Positions 55,122 through 64,000 of a stretch of 64,000 nt of DNA are shown here, one piece after another; positions within the stretch are counted from its first letter, which is position 1, and each line of letters begins with the position of its first letter. The DNA lies in NCBI GenBank assembly GCA_026075535.2, contig AP026541.1, positions 7,936,001 to 8,000,000 on the forward strand, read 5' to 3'. The notes under the pieces were generated by a model, which saw nothing but the letters and a program-made list of their open reading frames with translations, was not told the origin of the DNA and did no database searches. The translations under genes and the position numbers were made by a program. The DNA is from Tricholoma matsutake (lineage: Eukaryota; Basidiomycota; Agaricomycetes; Agaricales; Tricholomataceae).

Positions 55122-56964
55122 ATGCTTCTTTCCCCAGCGTAGGCGCCCTTTAAATCTCCTTCACCCTTCTATATCATTCCCTCTCTCAACAGGTCTACAA
55201 GTGCCAGCCTGCCTTCTCAGTCTTTCTGGGGCAAATTCAAGCCCAAGCCCAAGGACATCGATATGCGTGATAGACAGGCTCAGATGGCGCTCGCCAGGCA
55301 GCGCTTGCTAACCATGGCCTTCGGTGACATGGAGACTATCCGAATGGTCGGTCTATCATACCAAGTCCGTGGGGCCCCTCTCACTAATTGTTCGATAGCT
55401 CCCCAACAGCTTCATTGTAAACTGTCGCAAGAGCTTCATTTCCCACTATTTCTAACACCATTTGCAGGAACTAGAAGCTGTGGCCAGAGAGTGGACCAAG
55501 CCTCCTCCAGATGCACAATTTAGCCTGCGTATCCCAGTCGAGTACGCATCGCTTCATGCTGCTGTAAGCAACTTCGCCTTCTGCCGAGGGCTTGCACGCT
55601 CATGTCCTCAATTATAGCGACTGGTTTCTGGACCTTATATCTATGTATGCTCGTCCAAATACGTCTGATATTACATAGCAATCTGAACTTCTGTGGGGAC
55701 AGCTCACTGGTGAAGATTCATACCAAATTGCCCAGATGGGAGTCCAAGGTCTTCGGGTTGAAATAGTCAGCGATGCTCCACCACCACCTGACGAACCACC
55801 GTAAGCGCATCCCTACATTGCCACATTCATTCCCTTTAAATCGGTATCTATTCAATTTAGCCCTCCTCCGTGAGTGACTCGGAATTTTGTTGGCATTTGC
55901 CTAATTATATGCGTATCCCAGTCCTCCCCCTGTGCTTGAAATGCCTGCGACGTTCAATCTCGAACTGACACCCGGACAACATGTAGCTCTAGATGTCAAC
56001 GTCAACTCGGACGAGCTGGACATGGCTCGGATGGAAGACGGTACAATGGTCGATGGAATGTTCTGGGGAAAACTTGACATTATACACAATGGGGACGACC
56101 ATAAAATGGAATTTTCAGGCACCCGACTTCCTCCAAATGAAGACTATACCCCTGGCTTAGTGATTGACACCCGTGTTATGACCAAGCTAGCCGTCGCTGC
56201 AAAGCCGACAACAGCTAAATGCAATCTCAGCATTTTGACGCCAGCCGTACAGTATTGCGACGTTGTTCTCTCGCACTCTCCGCTATGGAAACTGGGTATG
56301 ACGTGGCCGCCCGCCGAGAAGGTCGCAGAGACCAAAGTTAAGTATTTTCTACGGGCGCACCCTGGTGGTGCTCTTGAACACTTCGAAAGTGAAATGGTCA
56401 CCACGGCCCTGTATTATGAAGCCATGTACGTTGTCTCGTGAGTATAGGTAGATATTATTGACGCAAAACAGACCGGATCCCGCTATGGTTGACCCAAATG
56501 ACTACATCGCACCTCGAAATGGCTTCGCAATGTCACTCCGCGATTTCATACCTCATCTCATGAATGTCCTTGACCAGCTCGGACTTTCATTACATGCGCG
56601 CACAAATTTCATCAAGTGAGTTTTCGTTTCTTCTTACATCCTCAATGACTAACGAGAAACCCTCTCTGTATATAGTAACAACATGGCTTTTTTCTCCGCA
56701 CACAAGAACATTGCCTACCGTTTTCTCTCTCCCAGTAAAATTGCCGCAGCGATCGATATCAGTGTCACGGCCGAACCATGCCGTTTTACACGGCTCTTTC
56801 TCATCTTTCGAGGTCTCTCTGATGACGATCTTGGCATTTTTGCGGGTGCAGGCGAAAAGGAAGCCAACGCAGTGAACTGGAGAGAGGTTGTTTGCTGGTC
56901 AGAAGATTCCAAAGATCCAACCCTGTTCCGTGTGCTGGAAACATCAGTTTTGGAGGTTACATAG
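55122..56964 (+). CDS. Unrecognised 463-aa protein with a 9-nt microexon
   Basis: Ten-exon model summing to 1392 nt: 55122-55138, 55193-55346, 55399-55416, 55468-55563, 55618-55644, 55679-55800, 55861-55869, 55922-56437, 56472-56615, 56676-56964. All junctions are GT-AG and the frame closes. The N-terminal part is basic (FWGKFKPKPKD), followed by helical segments, a run of about eight prolines encoded across three exons, a beta-rich middle (TFNLELTPGQHVALDV) and a C-terminal half with FIPHLMNVLDQLGLSLHART and YRFLSPSKIAAAIDI. I recognise no domain; it looks like a conserved basidiomycete protein. The 27-nt exon 5 is plausible but could be intronic. Confidence 0.65.
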
Positions 56965-57359
56965 TTTATGCTCTAATCCTTTCTGATGGAGATGACGGTT
57001 TATTGCTTAGCTGTATTGCTGTCCCCGTATGAACGTTATGACTTTGACTTATATTGTCATTCTTTTTAGTATACAAGCTTGTTGTAGTCCATTCTCCTAT
57101 AGCCTGTAATTGTAATTTCACTCTAGGATACAGAAATTGTAGACAATGGTGTTATGCGTACGACGTGCCATACAGGGACAACCAATAATTTCCATTGCGG
57201 GGATATATCGACGAAGATCCGAGGGTCGTTTACAATACAGACCCAATGAGCATGCACTTTGGCCCAATCCATAGGGTACAGCATCCAACGGGGTATGGGC
57301 ATTTCCATGCTTCTCCGCAGGTATAACCATCAGTATACCAAGTATACGGAATATCAAAA

Positions 57360-59546
<2,187 letters not shown>

Positions 59547-59660
59547 GATACAGAGCAAGTCCAAGGGTGTCGTGCGAAGTCCGATGATTGTCGGAAGGCG
59601 ATCGAGGCGAACTTACTCGAGGTCGAACTTTGAAAATTATTGATTAACACAGAAGTATGA
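59547..59660. promoter_or_regulatory. 114-bp bidirectional promoter of SRP54 and SPT8
   Basis: The two start codons face away from each other across 114 bp, so 5' leaders and promoter elements must overlap. No TATA box is evident. Confidence 0.6.
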
Positions 59661-61959
59661 ATGGCCCCCAGTGATTCAGAAGACGACAACTTGGAAGACT
59701 TCGAGTACGATGGTGATGACGACCCTGACGCGGACGTAGACGATGAACCTCTGGATGGTGGCGCCGATGATGCAACAGAGGAAGCAGACGATGTGTGTTT
59801 TTCGGAATGGGACTCCAAACTAGCACTTACTACTATATCGCCTTGTCGGGGACAAGATTTCAGGATCGGAGGACTCTGACGATGGATCTGAGGAGGATGA
59901 AGAATCAGAGCCTTCTGGTGAGGCAACAATGGACGTGGACCCCATTTCTCCTCTTTCTAGCGCGAACAAGACTTCTACTACACCTGTTCCTCCACAGCAA
60001 GAAACTCAACTGGGCAGTAAGTCACTACTACACCCTTGCCATTCAATCTCATAACTCGTACGTCAAGTATCACCAATTCCTTTAGTGCCTCGCAAACGTT
60101 CTCTTTCTCCCGCTCAGCTTCGTAAAAAAGCATTAACACCCGCATCCACTGTCCTGAGCTCTTATACTGTAGAAGCAATATGCGCTCTTCCCCATCCAGT
60201 TCCTACACATGCTCTTGCCTCATCGTTCTGTATGACCCATCTCCTGACAGGGTCAGACGACGGTTACATCAGGGACTATGATATTTTCTCTGCTGTCAAC
60301 GGGAAGAATTTTTTATCTGCCCCACAACGATCACATTCTAGTGTTGTCGAAGGTACCATGAAATCGGGGCAATTACGGTTTTGGTGGGAGAATCCACCCG
60401 ATGTCTCGACAATCGATGGGCCGTCTTTGAGAGAGGAGGATGCAGCCTTGTCCCCTGTATATAGTCTTGCCATGCATTCAGATGCTCTCTGGACACTGGC
60501 GGGCACCCATGTATGTGTTAAGTCTATTCGATTTATTCCAGGCTGATGTGCCGTTAATCCAGTCAGGACATGTAAATCTCTTCACTGTCCGTCACGAACC
60601 TGGCCGACTCTGTCATGTCATGAATGGCCACAGAGGCCCAGTATCTGCTCTCTCGCTTGATCATGATGAGAAAGGATATTTTAGCGCTGGGTGGGATGGA
60701 GAGGCGATCGTAAGTCATGTCTTTGAGCTCTCTGAAGTATTCTCAAGTTCAAGCAATAGCAATGGGACCTCAACACGGGTCAACGTGTAAGAAATTTTAC
60801 TGCTCATGGTTCCCAGCTTGCAGGTATAGCTGTCCGGCCAGAGACTTCGGGATATGTAGAAGGTAGCCCTCCTGTCGTCGTTCGGCAAAAAACGGAGGTT
60901 TCAACAGGTAGTTCACAACACCTCCCTGGAAGTGCAATTGCCTCCCGTAGTGCCACGTCAATGCAGCATTCCTCAGACGCCGTATCAAGTGCAGTACCTC
61001 AAGTACCGCCAGATTCAGATGCAAATTCTGAGGCCTCATTTGACCCTCTATTTGACGATGAACCGGATGCACCAGAAGGCATGCGCGTGGGAGTGAATGA
61101 TGTTGTTACCCTTCCGCTGTCTACCCAAGCTTCACGTAGTACGCAACCTCAACTGCCACACCGCACTCAAGCTAGTCATGTTGCTCCTCCAAAGAACGCA
61201 CCCCCGCTGTTAGACCCAGTCGAGTACACAACCTACTCGCCTGATGTATTGATGACCGCGGCGATCGACGGCCAAATTATTCTATGGGACAAAAGGGTGA
61301 ATAGCGCTGGAAAGGGAGTCGGAAGACTCTGGATGAGTGAGAAGACGCCGCCCTGGTGCCTGTCTGTAAATGCTTTTCATTTTCAACTTGAATCAGACAC
61401 TGATCCCTTCGTGGGAAGGCCTGTTGGTCTGCTGATGGAGCCCAGCTATATGCAGGTCGGCGTAACGGCACAGTTGATGTCTGGGATGTGCGCCAGCTGG
61501 GTCGGTCTGGCCCTGCGAATACACCAAGGTTGTTGAAGACCTTGAGAAATCCTTTAAGCTCAGGGGTTGTATCATGCGTGGTAGCATTCCCGGACTGTCG
61601 ACATATTGCGTGGTATGTTATTCAACATATATTGCCTCTTTCTTATACCTAGATTGCTTCAGTGCGTCAGTGGACAACCTACGTTTGTGGAATGTAGCTG
61701 ATGCGGCAGAAGGAGATGGATTCGGGAGGACGAAGAGTGGGGCACAATTTAAGATAATACCAGGGCATCATGGTGGATATATCTCGCAAATGAGTAAAGG
61801 GCTTTACCCGCGGTTCGTGATTTCGATATACTCATGATCTTTGCCTCAGTTGTCAATCCTGCCGCCAAATTTCTGGTCAGCGCCAGCAGCAATCGTGGTT
61901 GGCATGGAGATTCCACACGCACTGTGTTTATACATGATATCAAGCAGCACACCCAGTAG
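59661..61959 (+). CDS. SPT8: SAGA complex WD40 subunit SPT8
   Basis: Eight-exon model, 1923 nt, 640 aa: 59661-59792, 59857-60016, 60086-60510, 60542-60709, 60760-61365, 61419-61609, 61663-61793, 61850-61959. An acidic N-terminal domain (SDSEDDNLEDFEYDG, SEDSDDGSEEDEE) precedes PRKRSLSPAQLRKKALTP and WD repeats with TGSDDGYIRDYD, GQLRFWWENPP, GHRGPVSAL..SAGWDGEAIQWD, TAAIDGQIILWD, RRNGTVDVWD and SVDNLRLWNV, ending FKIIPGHHGGYISQM and FIHDIKQHTQ. These are signatures of Spt8, which bridges SAGA to TBP. A long Ser/Pro/Asp-rich insert separates repeats, as in other fungi. Exon 3 could begin earlier at an alternative acceptor (about 60067) without changing frame. Intron 60511-60541 is only 31 nt. 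Confidence 0.92.
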
Positions 61960-63333
61960 TTTACAGAGCTTCAGCAACCCGGCCGAACCTTGTTTTTCGG
62001 TCATTCCTGAGTGAGTTTCGGTTAAAATTGTGAAACAGATTTGCCAAATTGAAGTTGCCCCCCAGCTCACACGTGAGTGGAATATTGTGAACATACAGTA
62101 TTGAAGTCAATACATCACCTCAATCCACTCGCCTCTAAAACAACAGAAACTGCGACTTAGAATAACTGAGAAAATTCTGGGAAGGTCGCGAATCGGCGAA
62201 ACGCAAGGGGGTGACACACTGACACTACACGAAATTTAGACATTCACTCATAATTTTTTCCAAGCAGCCATCTGCCCCTCCTTCTATATATGGTAGTTTC
62301 CCATGTGCTGGCCTATTTTGGTAATCTCCAGATCAAATTCTCACCGTGTCACACGAGGTCAAACATGAAGGCTTCTTCACATTTCATAACCTGTGCAAGC
62401 AACTCCTGCACTCATCACTTCTCTTCCTATGCACCTTCACCATCTGTTACCTTGTGCACTGCAGCCTCCTTCTGTGAAATTTTCCATTCTATTTCCTCTC
62501 CTCTGGAGTCCTTATCTGTACTTGTATCTGTTACAAAGAGCCAGTGAGCTTTGGTATTTACTGCAAGTTACTTGCAAGTTACTTACATAATGTAGTTGGT
62601 CAATCTCAGTTTATTTTCTTTCCATATTATTTTAAATACTTGATTCAAATTGTATGATGCATAGGTTGAATAATATATTATATTGGGCAGGAGGAACAAC
62701 ACCAAGCATAAGATCAACCACATCTGTGATGCAGCATGGATGGGGATCAAGCAGAACAAATCATGCCATTATACAGCAGGTGCATTGGAGCCCAATTCAT
62801 GGCCTTAGAGCACCCATTCAAAAGTTCAACAAAGTCCAATGTCAAAAAAAAATTTAGTCCTCTGGACTCCCACCTGATGTGCTGGATTTACACCTCCTTG
62901 GCAAAACGGGGCCTCAATGACTGTCAGAAGTTTATATAGGTGAACGATTGTCTTCACTCTATACTACAAGCCGGGCTTGCCAGGCTAGCGTTTTTTGGTC
63001 GTTGAATTCGGTTCACACATTGGCACACTCCAACTTTCTTGCGTTACCATTGGCTCATGATGCATGATGTTTTGGAGCTGTTTGTAGCCACCCATAACTT
63101 GAGCGCTTGAGCCTGAGCGTCAAATAAGTCGGTCTATCGATTCTTAAAAGAATACACACCATGTTATGCAAGAAGTAAATTGTACGTGCATCTAAAAGGT
63201 TCTAACGCACCTAAACCACCCAGACTATCTTCGATACACATGTAGAATTTATTACTTATGCAGTACAGTAGTCAGTAGTAAGTACCTGGTTGGTTGAATT
63301 CCAGTCTCTCACAACTCATGTGGACACTTAGAG
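61960..63333. other. Intergenic between SPT8 and SPT6 (convergent)
   Basis: About 1.4 kb. Short open stretches at 62654-62939 have no family resemblance and may be a relic of a repeat. Otherwise AT-rich sequence; no RNA gene recognised. Confidence 0.45.
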
Positions 63334-64000
63334 CTAAGACCAACCAGAATTCTGGCCCCATCCCGAACTTGCCGAGCTCTGCTGTATCATAGCAGCACGG
63401 TCAGGATTCATGCCTGGAGGGGCAACAGGTTGAGGGGGAAAGTTTGGGGGGCGATGGGAAGGTGTCTGATATCCGTAGGGTGTTCGAGGAGGCATGCCAT
63501 AAGTGGGGACAGGGGCAGCGTATGGTCCCGGCGTAACACCACCGTAAGGATTAGGAGTCCGGCCAACCTGACGGACCGACGTCCGTCCTGGGGTCGCACC
63601 GCCAGGCCGTGCTGGTGTGCGGGCTCCTGCGCCGAATGGTGTTTTACCACCAGCAGCATTAGCCAAGTTTTGAGATTCGTGAAGATGCCTACGCAAATGA
63701 GATACATAAAGTTACCGACTCAACATGATGACATGCGTACCTGACTTTGAAGGCATCACATAGTTCCGGAACTCCCACTGCTGCAGCGTCGAATAAATAA
63801 TATGCTTCGGGGGCAACCCTCACTGGCTAAGACACCAATTAACATCTAGTCATAAAAAGGACTGCGTGAGCGAGCATACCCAAGTTTGTACTGTAGAGTT
63901 TTTGTTGGCCAGGAAGCAGAGGCTGAAATGACCAGGCCTTTTACGATTCAGAGTGAAGCCATACATGCTCTTTGCAGGATTGGCAGCCAGGAAATTCTTA
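63334..64000 (-). CDS. SPT6: SPT6 transcription elongation factor, C-terminal part (cut by window edge)
   Basis: Minus-strand exons 63880-64000 (open at the edge), 63741-63826 and 63334-63688 with introns 63827-63879 and 63689-63740. They encode NFLAANPAKSMYGFTLNRK, RPGHFSLCFLANKN, VQTW, then PVRVAPEAYYLFDAAAVG, ELCDAFK and RHLHESQ. This is the end of the tandem SH2 region of Spt6, which binds the RNA polymerase II linker/CTD. A Gly/Pro/Thr tail with repeated TP motifs (GGKTPFGAGARTPARPGG) follows, ending GWGQNSGWS. Histone chaperone for transcription elongation. The N-terminal majority lies outside the window. Confidence 0.93.

Noticed and set aside
62654..62939. Small gene between SPT8 and SPT6
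   Set aside because: Two overlapping short frames without homology, splice signals or codon bias that I can see. Left as intergenic.

Overview
The window reads as a filamentous basidiomycete, most likely an agaricomycete. The genes carry many short introns (about 31-61 nt, GT-AG with a few GC-AG), there is a KDZ-type transposase with the CxC2 zinc cluster, chromodomain Gypsy and Ty1/Copia retroelements are abundant, and the right-hand genes (COA8-like, SRP54, SPT8, SPT6) have fungal architecture. There are two compartments: about 53 kb of repeat-rich accessory DNA (1-53.1 kb) and about 11 kb of compact conserved genes (53.3-64 kb).

Accessory part, left to right. A KDZ transposase runs off the left edge (1-537, minus), followed by a PD-(D/E)XK nuclease-like gene (920-2467). 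Then comes the most interesting feature: a cassette of lineage-specific genes present twice with the same order and orientation. Gene A (+) is a charged 666-aa protein of no recognised family. Gene B (-) is an atypical protein with an internal Zn2Cys6 cluster and a coiled coil. Genes C and D (+) are two proline/acid-rich reading frames separated by one in-frame TGA in both copies. Unit 1 is 3165-9531 and unit 2 is 11945-23067. The units are old (A and A' share very roughly half their residues) but keep identical exon lengths. Intactness is mixed: A is intact only in unit 1, D only in unit 2, and B looks damaged in both. Unit 2 is split by a 3.7-kb minisatellite (12-13-bp units) that changes strand at palindromic turn-points and contains a stray copy of part of gene A'. 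Both units are followed by a related TATA-containing flank.

From 24 to 53 kb lies a mobile-element graveyard. It holds a broken lineage-specific gene (E) with a CACTA-like foldback insertion, minisatellites, at least five Ty3/Gypsy fragments (G1-G5), two hAT-like non-autonomous elements with 8-bp target duplications, and two nearly complete Copia elements. The Copias lie head-to-head about 150 bp apart inside one Gypsy copy (G4), each with its own 5-bp target duplication. Interruptions in these elements are very often TGA where family members have arginine (CGA), which points to C-to-T change at CpG sites.

Core part. A COA8-like mitochondrial protein (53289-53874, -), a small putative mitochondrial SAP-like protein (53966-54827, -), an unrecognised 463-aa protein with a 9-nt microexon (55122-56964, +), SRP54 (57360-59546, -), SPT8 of SAGA (59661-61959, +) and the 3' end of SPT6 (63334 to the right edge, -). 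All spliced models below were assembled by hand; where I say the frame closes, the exon lengths sum to a multiple of three. No tRNA, rRNA or CRISPR array was recognised.
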